Source: Telopea speciosissima
Lineage: Eukaryota; Streptophyta; Magnoliopsida; Proteales; Proteaceae
NCBI RefSeq assembly: GCF_018873765.1
Contig: NC_057921.1
Span: 67,941,557 to 68,005,556 of the forward strand
Direction of reading: 5' to 3'
Length of the DNA stretch: 64,000 bases
The position numbers were made by a program, and so were the translations under genes. Below are positions 1-9,995 of the stretch, one piece after another (position 1 is the first letter of the stretch; each line of letters starts with the position of its first letter). The notes beneath the pieces are model-generated. The model saw only the letters and a program-made list of their open reading frames with translations. It searched no databases and was not told the DNA's origin.

Positions 1-165
1 GTGCAGCCTGGGATGTTGTTTCCTGCCAAAACAAATTACATTGGTTGTTGAAAATACGTAAGGAATAATCCAACAAAGTAGGTCATATGATCCACCAATT
101 CGGCACATTTTAATTTAGGGTGGATCCTACTTATCAATATAGTTGAAAATTTTCAAATTAAGTCA

Positions 166-395
166 AGGCGATTACTATCATTCCTCAATACTCATCCTCT
201 ATTTACTCAGTCACATATCCTCAACTTCTTTTCTGATTCTCCTAGAAAAGCAAAATTCCACCTCTCCTTCTCCCCTGATATTATAAAATCTTTAAAATAC
301 CCTTAGTACCCTCCCCTTTGATATTCTCCCTTCAGTAATCCACCACCACTCTGCCACCATCTAACCTTCCCTTTGCGTTTCCCCCACCCGCACCT
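166..395. repeat. Left arm of a long inverted repeat
   Basis: This stretch reappears as its reverse complement at about 3715-3955. Both arms share a core reading as gcaaa(a/g)ttccacctctcc followed by a C/T-rich tract. Long arms about 3.3 kb apart resemble the terminal inverted repeats of a Mutator-like element, with the LINE at 1130-3084 inside. No clean 9-bp target duplication was found at the edges, so the element type is an inference. Confidence 0.5.
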
Positions 396-735
396 GTCCG
401 TCCCTGCCTCCCCACCACCATCTACCATGTCCTCTGCATTACCCCACCCCTCCCGTGCCTCCCTGCCTCCCCCTTTCATCCCTTTCACAATCCCTGCCCC
501 GACCCCATTTTGTTTTTCCTCCCGTACCCCTGCGATGCCTGGTCTGGGCTCTATTCCTTATCGACACTCCTTCCTTCTCTGAACTCACTTTTGTCTTCAT
601 GAATGGTGATCTCACTTGAGCGCTCGAATTGGTGCAAGTGGGCAGCAGCCAGTATTGAAATTCTTTTTTCTTTTCTTTTTTTTTTTTTGGGGGGGGGGGT
701 GTTAAAAATGCAAGAAAGGAGAGAAGCCTGGCAGG
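396..735. other. C/T-rich stretch, no gene seen
   Basis: The short open frames here are low complexity (Pro/Ser rich) and match nothing recognisable. A pure G run of about ten bases lies near 690. Nothing else could be assigned. Confidence 0.5.
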
Positions 736-921
736 TAGGTGGGATCTTTATCCCCTCAATTTGTTTGCCCGTCAATTTTCTCAATTCCATCTAATAGGAA
801 GTTAAAATGACCACCCTACCCCTGCCCGAACACATTGCTCTAGTGGGATCCACCTCCCTCTATTAGATGAAATTGAGGAAATTGACGGACAGGCAAATTG
901 AGGTGATATTTTTCCCAAGTA
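736..921. mobile_element. Foldback MITE-like element
   Basis: The outer ~55 bases at each end are inverted copies of each other: the left side carries cctcaatttgtttgcccgtc and the right side carries gacggacaggcaaattgagg. About 70 bases of unrelated sequence lie between them. The length and structure fit a non-autonomous DNA transposon. No convincing target duplication was visible, so the superfamily is not assigned. Confidence 0.6.
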
Positions 922-1129
922 GGCAATGGCCATGGTTGTGGTGATGAGGCCCACACAGATGGCAGCATGATTCCAATCTCATCCTAATTTTAATGCTTTT
1001 GCAAGTGCATGTGATCCCAATTCCCAAGTGTCTCTCATCCATGCGTAGTCCTGATTAGACTCCTCTTCTACGAGTCTCTCAAACTCTGAGGCATAGGGCC
1101 ATATAGAATTTTGGATCCTTTCTCTATTG

Positions 1130-3084
1130 CATCCTTAGTTGCACAACTACTCCTTATTTCGTTTATTGCTTTAACAATTTGGTGTTCTCTTAGTTTTGGT
1201 CAACGGTAGTCCGGCAGGGTATTTTGTGGGAATCCGTCAAGGATGCCCTCTCTTCTCTTACTTATTCCATCTCGCTCTAGAAGTCCTCTTTAGAAGCCTT
1301 TAGACTTGCACGGATTAACAATTCATATCTCCTATCCCTAAATTTAAGGCTCTTAAGCTCTCCCATCTGGTCTTTGCAGGTGACCTAATGATTTTTTTCA
1401 AGGCTTCCATTGTATCTTTTGAGACCATTATGTCTTGCTTATAACTCTTTGAGGATCTTTCAGGTCTTCATATTAACCCGGAGAAATCTTTCTTGTTCTT
1501 TGCTGGTGTCTCTGATGTGTTCAAAACTAGCCTCCTTGAGAAGACAAGATTCTATTGGGTATCTCCCAGTCGAATATTTGGTCTTACCACTTATCCCCAC
1601 CAGATTGTTAGCTCTCCATTGCACTCCCATGTTAGATCTCATTCGGAAGAAGCTTCAACTATGGAAAAGCAAGCTCCTCTCCTATACAGATCGTTTGGTT
1701 CTTATCAAATATGTCCTCCAGTCTTCTTACATCTATTGGTTAGGTATTTATAGTCTCCCTCAATTCATCATCAAAGATCTAGAGTCTCTTTAAGTCAGGA
1801 TTCCTTTGGAAAGGAACGAACACATCTAGATTTCTTCATCCCATCAGTTGGGTTATTGTTTGCCTTCCCAAGAAAGAGGGAGGTCTTGGTGTGAGAAGGA
1901 TCAAAGAAGTCAACACATCCGACATTATCAAACTGATCTGGAACCTTGTGACCAAGAAGAAAAGTAATTGGGTTGATTGGGTCTATTCGGGCCTCCTCCG
2001 ATCTAACTCTATTTGGACTGCTCCTACTTCATTTGATACATCTTGGGTCTAGAGCAATATTTTGAAGTTTCGACCTATTGCTCTTCGTGCCATATCCACC
2101 CATATTGTTGACGGTGCCTCCACCTCGCTATGGCTAGATCATTGGTACCCTATAGGGTTGTTCTCCACTTGATCAGTGCTAGAGCCATATATAGTTTGAG
2201 CATCTCCAAACAATCTATGGTTGTTGACATCATTTCCATTGGTGCTTGGGCTCCTCCAGTTTCTTCATTCCCCATCTCAGTTGTGTAGAATTCCTTACCC
2301 ACTATTGGTAGATCGCCTCAAGGTAGGGGTGATGTTGTTTACTGGGTGCCATCCTCCTTGGGTCTCTTCAACACCAAAGTGACTTGGGATTTCATTTGTT
2401 CTCGGGGGCCCATATCTCTTAGGCACAACCTCATCTAGTTTAAACACCACATCCCCCATCACAATTTCACGGTCTGATGGCTCTTCTTCAACTGTCTCCC
2501 AACGCAATCCTTCCTCATCCACTGCCAGATTGTTGTCTCCCTCTCTTGTTGTCTATGCTGGAATGCTATTGAAGACATTGAGCATCTTTTATTTGCTTTC
2601 TCCCTCTCCTCTTCCATTTGGAAAGGGGTACTAGCTAAATGTTGGCCAAGACATCGAAGGATCCTTCCCTTTCATAGATAAGGAATATGGGTAGACATGT
2701 CCTTTGACGTTTCTTCAATTTGTGACTCAGTTAGAAAATTAGCCTTTGCTGCCACCATCAATCAAATTTGGATGGAGCGAAACATTAGAAAATAGACTAC
2801 TGACTGAAGACCGTTCAAAAAGTTCTGAGACTCCATTTCCTTCGACATCAAAAGAAGGCTTTCACCTGTCCATTCTCATTGTACTGACAACCCAAGGAAC
2901 ATGTATATTATTGTGTCCTAGGGCTGCCCTAGCTCTCTCCATTCTACAACCCTCCTCCCTCTGAGGATTGGCTTTCATCTATTTTGTTGTGGTCATGTAT
3001 TTTTTCTTCTTCCCCGCTTTCAAGGCCTCTTGTTTTTCTCTTTATCTTGGTAATGAATTATTTATTCACCAAAAAAAAAAAAAA
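1130..3084 (+). pseudogene. Decayed L1-type LINE (reverse transcriptase and zf-RVT region)
   Basis: A frame around 1195-1300 reads VNGSPAGYF..GIRQGCPL, the conserved RT block of plant L1-like LINEs. The catalytic box near 1372-1390 has become FAGDLM, losing one of the usual two Asp. Downstream frames give the connecting region (KLQLWKSKLLSYTDRLVLIK, then W..GLGVRR) and, near 2460-2690, the Trp/Cys-rich zf-RVT segment. Many stops and frameshifts break the frame. The 3' end has the usual plant LINE tail (gtaatgaattatttattcacc) and a 14-base poly(A) at 3071-3084. The 5' end and ORF1 are missing, and no start or target duplication could be defined. It cannot encode a working enzyme. Confidence 0.8.
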
Positions 3085-3714
3085 TTGTGTCCTCCACCGA
3101 AATGGACGAAGATCGCCAATTTAAAAAATGTGTAGCTTTGTTTATTGTTGTAAATGGATGAGGATATTACAAGCTCAAATACGATAATTGTTGTCAAGTT
3201 TGAGTTATAAAACATTGGATTTCTATTCTTTTTGTCTCGAACATTTGTTTTACAAGTTTGATTATTTTGGAAATTCACTCTCTTCTTGTTTTCATAATGA
3301 TTCTTGAATCTTGAGTATGACAATCCCGTTCGTGTTCACTTACTGAGAGGGGTTTTGGAACTTTTGGTTAATTTCACCAACCTAGTAATTATTGTGAGTT
3401 TTGTTGACTCTGCTTAATAATACTAGATACCGTCAAAACTAAAATTGTTGTTCATCTCAAACAATTTACCCTACCCAGTTAAGGCTTTTCTGAGCAACGG
3501 CCTACCTGATTTGCGATTCTGGCTGCTTGGTTGATATCATGAGTGTTAGATTATTCAACTCAGAGATGGTTATGGGCATAATATTGTTGTGTTATGAGAA
3601 TTTTTCTTCGGAGACAGATTAACCAGAGAGTCTTTACGTTTGTTTCTTCATTTGTCCAAAGCAAAGTAAGCTTTCACATTTCAGACCCGGCATCGCAAGG
3701 GCAAGGTTGCATAT
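3085..3714. other. No gene recognised
   Basis: This is AT-rich sequence between the LINE poly(A) tail and the right inverted-repeat arm. Only short chance frames are present. Confidence 0.5.
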
Positions 3715-3955
3715 GAGGGTGGGGGAGGCGCAGATTGCAAAGGGCAAAGCAGGGGTGGTGACAGGGCAGCGGTGGACAGTTGGAAGAGGAATAAAAGAGG
3801 AGAAGCAAGGGTATTAGGGAAAATATGGGGATTTTAAATTATCAAGGGAGAAGGAGAGGTGGAACTTTGCTTTTCTGGGGGAATTAGAAAAGAAGTTTAG
3901 GGTAGGGGACTTTGAGTAAATATAGGGTGAGTATAAGAGAGATAGAAATTGCCCC
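3715..3955. repeat. Right arm of the long inverted repeat
   Basis: This is the reverse-complement partner of 166-395. Just outside the two arms, a 17-base direct similarity (aagta(g/t)gtcatatgat(c/a)ca) occurs near 76-92 and 3956-3974. It may be the remains of a duplication, but it is too long and imperfect to be called a standard target site. Confidence 0.5.
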
Positions 3956-4229
3956 AAGTATGTCATATGATACAAACCAAATGGGTCATTGTTGATTTGT
4001 GGCAAGCCTAGCACAATAGTTGTTCTATCAACGTTTGGTCTTTCTATTATAAGGGTAGAGGGAGAAGGTTCTCCAGGCTGGCTGCTTGGAGAATGCACCA
4101 ATAAGAGGGTAACCTACAGTTTGTGTGTAGAATATGTGTAAGTACCGTGGTCCTCGGGACGAGGGTTCCTCAACCTTATGGCTACAAGGATTGATTTCGA
4201 TAAATAACGGCATATCATTCTAACATATC

Positions 4230-5544
4230 ATTATGGGGATTGGGATCATACTTCATAAAGAAATGGAGTCGCCACCTAAGATTAGGGCCTAGGACCCAAT
4301 GGGTGTAGCCCCATCTGGGATTAGTGGAAAGGGCTACGTGATTCCATATGGTCTGATCAGAGATTTAGGGTAAGTAGTCAGGATATGAGAGTGGGAAGGT
4401 ATTAGACACTCACCTCACCCGGATAAACCGATCTTTCTACTAGATGCTTGTTTTCGAATATTCTCCCTTAATAATACATCCTATGTCAACATGCAAAACT
4501 AGATTTTGATGTACTAAACATGACAAAGAAATAAAAAAAAATCATTTAATATGCACACTAAAGCAAGTTACTTTAATAGTCTACATTATGCCAAAAATAA
4601 TACGAAGGAAAGAGACAGATACCTGTCAAGAAATACAAGAAATAAATGAAAATGTACCAAATACGAAATATGCGATGTCCCACAGCTCAGGTGGAGACAG
4701 ACGATCGGCTTGCCTCTCTCTTGTCGGGCAGAGTAAAGACTATATGAGATGGGTTTCGTTACTCAGACTTCGGGCAGAGCAACGAATGTATAAGGGATTC
4801 TCGTTATTTGTATACAGACAGAATAACGGCTATAAAAGGAGGTTTTTGTTATCTATATGCGAACGGAATAACATCTTGACTAGGAGGTGAACGCTCTTCA
4901 CTCAAGCGGGTAATCGATGGATCTACCCACAACTCGGAATATTGCTCAAGACTCACTTACAAAGGCTTGAAAGAGGGCAAAAATTGGACTGGGAGGCTCT
5001 CCCTAGGCCTAGAATCCATGAAAATGAGGGGAGGGGGACCCTCCTATTTATAGGGGTGTCCCCCCCTCACGGCGCCGGATAAGTCCTCCACGGTGCCATG
5101 GAGGACTTGTCCACGGCGCCGTGGATGACATTAGTCTGCTGACGTCGCAGCCCCCCACGGCGGCATGGTTTTTTGCCATGCTACCGGGGGAGGCCCCCAC
5201 GGGGTCATGGGGGATTGACCACGGCGCCGTAGACAGTAAGGGCCATTCCTCCTACTTTTTGAGCCTTAAATGGGCTTTCTTGGTGTTCTTGGGTGTGTCT
5301 GGGCTTGTGGGCCTTATTTTCTTGGGCTTTTCAAGGTTTTTTTTTCCTCCCGTTTGACCACCGTGGTTGGGGAAGGTGAGCAGTACCTCCTTCAACATTT
5401 GGTATAAGGGTCTTATAAGTCATTTTAAGGATGTTAGGGGGATTTGGCTTAGATATAGGGAAGAGTACTTCTTGAGAGATACCAATGTTTGCCCGTGTCC
5501 TGTTATCATCATCGCCGGGGGGTGACAAAATTCAGTGTCTATAC
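4230..5544. repeat. LTR-like remnant (probable Ty3/gypsy solo LTR)
   Basis: The segment contains ggagtcgccacct near 4266 and ggaaggtattagacac near 4396. Both are motifs common in large plant gypsy LTRs. It ends with a region like ggtgacaaaattcagtgtct before 5545, which resembles such an LTR's 3' edge. A TATA-like ctatttatag occurs near 5043. No coding frame and no second LTR were found, so this would be a solo LTR or fragment. Exact ends are uncertain. The family motifs are recalled; the boundaries are inferred. Confidence 0.35.
5074..5240. repeat. Cluster of GGCGCC-centred palindromes
   Basis: Several short GC-rich palindromes sit close together in AT-rich surroundings. One is the perfect tccacggcgccgtgga near 5109-5125, preceded by a longer imperfect one centred near 5096. 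They lie in the LTR-like remnant. Any role (hairpins, methylation or recombination hot spot) is speculation. Confidence 0.6.
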
Positions 5545-5572
5545 AATATGATATATAACATTGAAGATAGAG

Positions 5573-5783
5573 GCCCTAGAAATAGGCATATCTTGACTTT
5601 TTGGAGCCTTGATTATGCCCTTATGCGGTCCGCCTCCTCTGCGTAGGCTGGTTGATCGCCCCCCCTCTTCTCCCCCCCTATCCTTTTCCTTCTTCTCCTT
5701 CATGTACTTTGGCTCTTTGGTTATCTCTTCCCTGCCCCCTCTTGGGGTTCAGTAATATATTTCTTTACCAAAAAAAAGAAAAC
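5573..5783 (+). mobile_element. 5'-truncated LINE insertion
   Basis: A perfect 14-bp direct repeat, cattgaagatagag, flanks the segment at 5559-5572 and 5784-5797. The insert ends with a plant LINE-style tail (ttcagtaatatatttcttta, then cc and an A run). Only about 210 bases of 3' end were copied, which is typical of truncated target-primed reverse transcription. No coding capacity remains. Confidence 0.85.
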
Positions 5784-5797
5784 CATTGAAGATAGAG

Positions 5798-6978
5798 TGT
5801 GTGTGCTGGTGTAGCCTCTGTTGCCAATTTGAAGATACTTTCCCTAAAAGTGGAATTAGTAAAACATTGTAGATAAATATTTGAGAAGAAGAACATTGCA
5901 TAATCAAAATAGATAAAAAATAATAATAATACATGTGTATCCTAAATTTTCAAAATAGATAAAAAAATAATAATAATGCATGTGTAGGGTCCTCACTTTT
6001 TATGAAGGGGCATGGGAAAGAATCTGCTTTCCCCCATACATTTAAAGGACAAAATTTTCCTGGGGGGAGGGGGTGGGGAAGGGTAGGAGAGGGCATTGGG
6101 AAGGTATTTTGGGAATATATTAAAACCCTATAGGGGTTTGTAAACCCTAGGATGGTGGGTGAACCGCCCATTATGAGTGGAAGTAAGCCTCATTCTCTTG
6201 GGCTAGTTGGATAGCATATTCCTTAAAATAATAATAATTCACATATCTATACACTTCCCTTTTGTGTTTAGTTCCTTCCCACATGTAAGTTATAAAGTAC
6301 TACGAAAGTCTTGGGAGAAGTTATTCAAGTTTGACTAGTTTAGATAGTTTTTTAGTTTCGAACTCATATTTGCTATGTGGTAGATTGGATGAAGCTAAAA
6401 TTTTGTAGATAGGACCCATGGGTCTTACTTACTGATCAAGTTTAAGGCAAAACAGAGTTGACCAAATGGTGAAATAAAACTCTGAAACTCCAACGAAAAA
6501 GTGAAGGTTTTCTAAAATAAATGCATAGTTGGAATCACAAAGGCAAAATGTCAATTTCATGAGAGTGTGTGTGGTTGAATTTAAGTTTGAAGTTTGACAT
6601 GGGGCAAATCAAGACTATTTCCAAGTCATCCATATGGTTAAAAGTTTCAACATCACCCTTCCACATGGTAAAACTTAGTGCTGGAGTAAGAATTCCCACT
6701 AGTCTTACGGTTACCAGGCTAGAAAACTTTTGGCTAGGCTTTTGTTAGGGAGAAGGATAGGTACATTGCCCGTGTGTGGTAAGCTAGCAGGTGACACCAA
6801 TGTTGGTGTGGTATGGGTATCATACAAGACGGGCATGAGTCATTTCAAAGGGGCGAAAGAGAGAGATAGACACAACAGACGCTCGCATATGATATGCGCG
6901 GGCAATGCACCGAACCTTTTCCCTTTTTGTTATAAGAAAAGTACTCATGACTCATGAGGAAAATTATTCTATTGGGAG
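5798..6978. other. Intergenic, with a two-copy ~46-bp tandem repeat
   Basis: No gene was recognised. At 5904-5990 a unit containing aaaatagataaaaaataata and ending catgtgta occurs twice in tandem with a period of about 46 bases. The rest consists of chance frames. Confidence 0.5.
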
Positions 6979-6987
6979 GGGATTTAT

Positions 6988-7181
6988 CAATTTGGCTCTC
7001 CTCCAACCGTGGTGGCTGAGAGTTGGAGGGTCCAATCCAGCAAAATAAAGGGGAGTTTGATCATTTCACAGGTGGGACTCAAGTGGGCCCCCCTATGAAA
7101 TGACCAACCCCCTCTGTTTTTGGGTGTTTTTGCTGGACTAGACCCTCCACCTCCCGCCACGACTGGAGGAGAGCCAGATCC
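6988..7181. mobile_element. Foldback MITE, probably Mutator-like
   Basis: The ends are inverted copies: the left begins near tttggctctcctcca and the right ends near tggaggagagccaga, each ~55 bases, with ~80 bases between. Flanking 9-mers gggatttat (6979-6987) and aggagttat (7182-7190) match at seven of nine positions, which fits an aged 9-bp target duplication. Confidence 0.55.
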
Positions 7182-7190
7182 AGGAGTTAT

Positions 7191-7572
7191 ACTCTCAGTG
7201 TGTAAAGGCATTTATACACCCAACCAATTAGAACATGGCAGGGGAGCTGCATGGGTTCATATTACCAAGGGGCCTACATGTCAGGTACGAAAGAGAGTGT
7301 GTGCGTGTGTGCTAATTTTTTCTATTAACAGTAATTAATCATACTAAATGAGGGAGGGATTGCCTATGTATATTAGAATCTCTCATGTCAAGCCAATGGG
7401 CGTATGGGCCAAGACTGTCATCCACGATAACGAGAGAATGCCCCAAAGGCAAAGGGCAGTCTGTCAATCATTTTCCCATGACAAATGTACAAATACTAAT
7501 ATTAATTTTCCTATAATTTCTTATCTCTTAATGGTCAAGGAAAAAAAATACTAATAATAGAATGGAAGAGGA
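7191..7572. other. No gene recognised
   Basis: Only short chance frames lie between two MITEs. Confidence 0.5.
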
Positions 7573-7581
7573 TCATCGTTG

Positions 7582-7771
7582 GGATCCAGATCCTCTACGG
7601 TGTGATGCCCGTAGCAGTCTGAGCAGCGTAGACTGAGCTGCGTGTGCAAAGATTGCCTTACTCTTTCCCAAACGTCTTACCTGAGTGAGGGTAAGGTGGT
7701 CATTGTGCATACGACCTAGTCTGTATCGCACAGACCGATATGGGCAGTTGCGCCGTAGACGATCTAAATTG
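7582..7771. mobile_element. 190-bp Mutator-like MITE, copy 1
   Basis: This is a foldback element starting ggatccagatcctctacgg and ending with its inverted counterpart (ccgtagacgatct). It is flanked by 9-mers tcatcgttg (7573-7581) and tcatcgatg (7772-7780), an eight-of-nine target duplication. The centre carries attgccttac and ggtaaggtggtc. A second copy of exactly the same length lies at 58027-58216. Confidence 0.8.
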
Positions 7772-7863
7772 TCATCGATGGGACGGAGTGAGTGATCGAT
7801 GAATGGAAGCAGCTGGCGGTGGGCACGTAGAAGATGCATCCATTGAACAGTGGAAATTAATGG

Positions 7864-7890
7864 CTCTCTCTCTCTCTCTCTCTCTCTCTC
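7864..7890. repeat. (TC)n microsatellite
   Basis: An uninterrupted TC dinucleotide run. Confidence 0.95.
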
Positions 7891-8138
7891 GCGAGTCTTT
7901 GGATTAAGTACTGGTGCAGATTGATAAATTTTTTTAATAAGATGGTGTCATTCGATCACTCACTCCGACATGACAAGAGTATAACATACCAAAGGCCAAG
8001 GATTAATTTGGTCGTTAAAGATGAGCGGGTGCATTTCTTTTCTAAAACCCAAATTAAGAGATACCAACTAGCTAGTGTTAATGTATTAATTGTTGTAAGT
8101 ATAGTACACCATATACAGAGGGAAGAAACTTCCGTTAT

Positions 8139-8264
8139 GTTTGGTATCTATTCTTAGAATGCATTCTAGGTCAATTTTGTATTCTTGGATGAGAAAAATA
8201 ATTGTTTTTATTGTCTGAGAATATGAAATCGATGTAGAATGCATTCCAAGAATGCATACCAAAC
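8139..8264. mobile_element. Short foldback MITE-like element
   Basis: The left end, with tttggtat followed by gaatgcattcta, is mirrored by tagaatgcattc and ataccaaa on the right. The arms are ~45 bases and the total about 126 bp. No clear target duplication was found, so the superfamily is not assigned. Confidence 0.55.
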
Positions 8265-9570
8265 ACAGACTTGATTATCAGAACCACGATATGAAATAAT
8301 AAAAAATATGACTACTACTACTACTGCTACTCGTATTTCAATCATCTTCTACTTAAAAATCATGCATATATATATATAAATATACTTTCTGTTCATCTTG
8401 TTGGATTGTGTACATAGGAGGTTACAATATTCATGAGGTCCCTTGGGATAATACCAGATTTGATTTGAGTTGGCACATTGTTCTCAATTTGTCATTTCCA
8501 ATTAAATTCCCATTACCACCGGCCTCGTTTATAATTTATTAATGGACGACAAGAATTAGACAAAACAAAATCAGAAGGGAATTAAGGAACTGCAAGCAAT
8601 GGGGCCGGCCTTGTCTGCTAGCTAGCTGTAGTTGCTTCCTAAATATTAATAGACTCATGAGCCTCCTGATCATCAACTGTAGCTGAACGATCTGCTTTGC
8701 TCAACCATCCAGCGATATCGATAGGATGGATAACCTTTATTAATTTTGCCATCTAGATCGATCTCAAAAGTCTCCAAAAGGGAATGGATGAGTATAATTA
8801 AGATGCTGCATATATATGCACATGTGCTATCTAGCTCAATCTGTTACTGTGCATCCCATCACATCACATCACATCTCACAAAGAATGAATCAATTCAATA
8901 GGAATTGCAAAAATACTCTCTATAAGAGAGAAGAGGCTACCTAGCTTGCGCTGCAAATAGATCATGAGAATATTGATGAGTAGCTAGCTGTGTGCGTGTG
9001 GGATGCATTCATGCATGCATGTGGAAGTGGAACACAACCGTCTAGTATTGTATTGGGCCTCTTGGTTGCTACCTAGTCGATCGGGTGGCAATCCGACTAT
9101 ATATGGTGCGATTCCCTACCAACCATTGCCAACCGTTGGTTGGGTTTTAAGTTTCAACGAAATAACATTGACTCATTAATTACATATGGAAGAAAGAAAG
9201 AAAGGATCCACTGAAAAGGCAGTGAAAAGCAAAAGACGAGGAGGACAGACAGATCTAACTATATATATATATATAATATATATATATATAAAGAAAGAAT
9301 TCCCAACTTACTTGACTCTTTTATATAAAAAAAGAAGAAAAAAAAAACAAAAAAGTGATGATGACGATGCAATTTGCTTCTCTTGAAAGTTGAAACAGAT
9401 ATAATAATAGCTAGAATTTGTTATTATTTGTTTTTTAAAATTTCTTTCCCAATTAATTAAAGGGTTTGCTTTATGCCTACTTATTCTGGATTAGATCAGA
9501 GACCCTATGCTATGCTATGCTAGCTAGCTATAGATTAAAAGTATTCGCTATATTTATTTATATATGTATG

Positions 9571-9608
<38 letters not shown>

Positions 9609-9900
9609 TGTGTGGTCATATATAAATATCCATCGATCCCCACTTCCTATTGAATTGAAGTGACCCAGCTGCTAGCTAGCTGTGCTGTGCTGTGATGTGC
9701 TGTTATTAAGCAATGTCCTCCCTTCGACAACGCAAGTACCGACCACACAGACACTTCTCTCAAGTCCCAAATCCTTACCCGGTTACGTACCCTTACCTTA
9801 ATTACCCCTCGAGAGAAATTAAGAAGAAGCGGCGACTACATCCATCTGCTCTTCTATCTATCTCGATCTTGTGATTGTGATATAGCTAGAAAACCTCTGA
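8265..9900. other. AT-rich upstream region of the WAT1-related gene
   Basis: No gene was found. The region holds AT microsatellites near 9259-9290 and 9575-9603 and many short palindromes such as gctagc and catgcatg. It presumably includes distal promoter sequence for the gene starting at 9996. Confidence 0.5.
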
Positions 9901-9922
9901 TTCATCAATTGATCATCAGGAC

Positions 9923-9930
9923 TATAAATA
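9923..9930 (+). promoter_or_regulatory. Candidate TATA box of the WAT1-related gene
   Basis: The sequence tataaata lies 66-73 bases before the ATG, at a normal distance for a transcription start near 9955. That start would fall in the GA repeat, leaving a short leader. Confidence 0.5.
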
Positions 9931-9940
9931 CATATATATA

Positions 9941-9943
<3 letters not shown>

Positions 9944-9979
<36 letters not shown>
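9944..9979 (+). repeat. (GA)n repeat in the 5' leader
   Basis: A run of about 18 GA units lies between the TATA-like box and the start codon. GA/CT runs in plant leaders can bind GAGA-type BBR/BPC factors; that role is only inferred here. Confidence 0.85.
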
Positions 9980-9981
<2 letters not shown>

Positions 9982-9995
9982 ATATACATATATAT

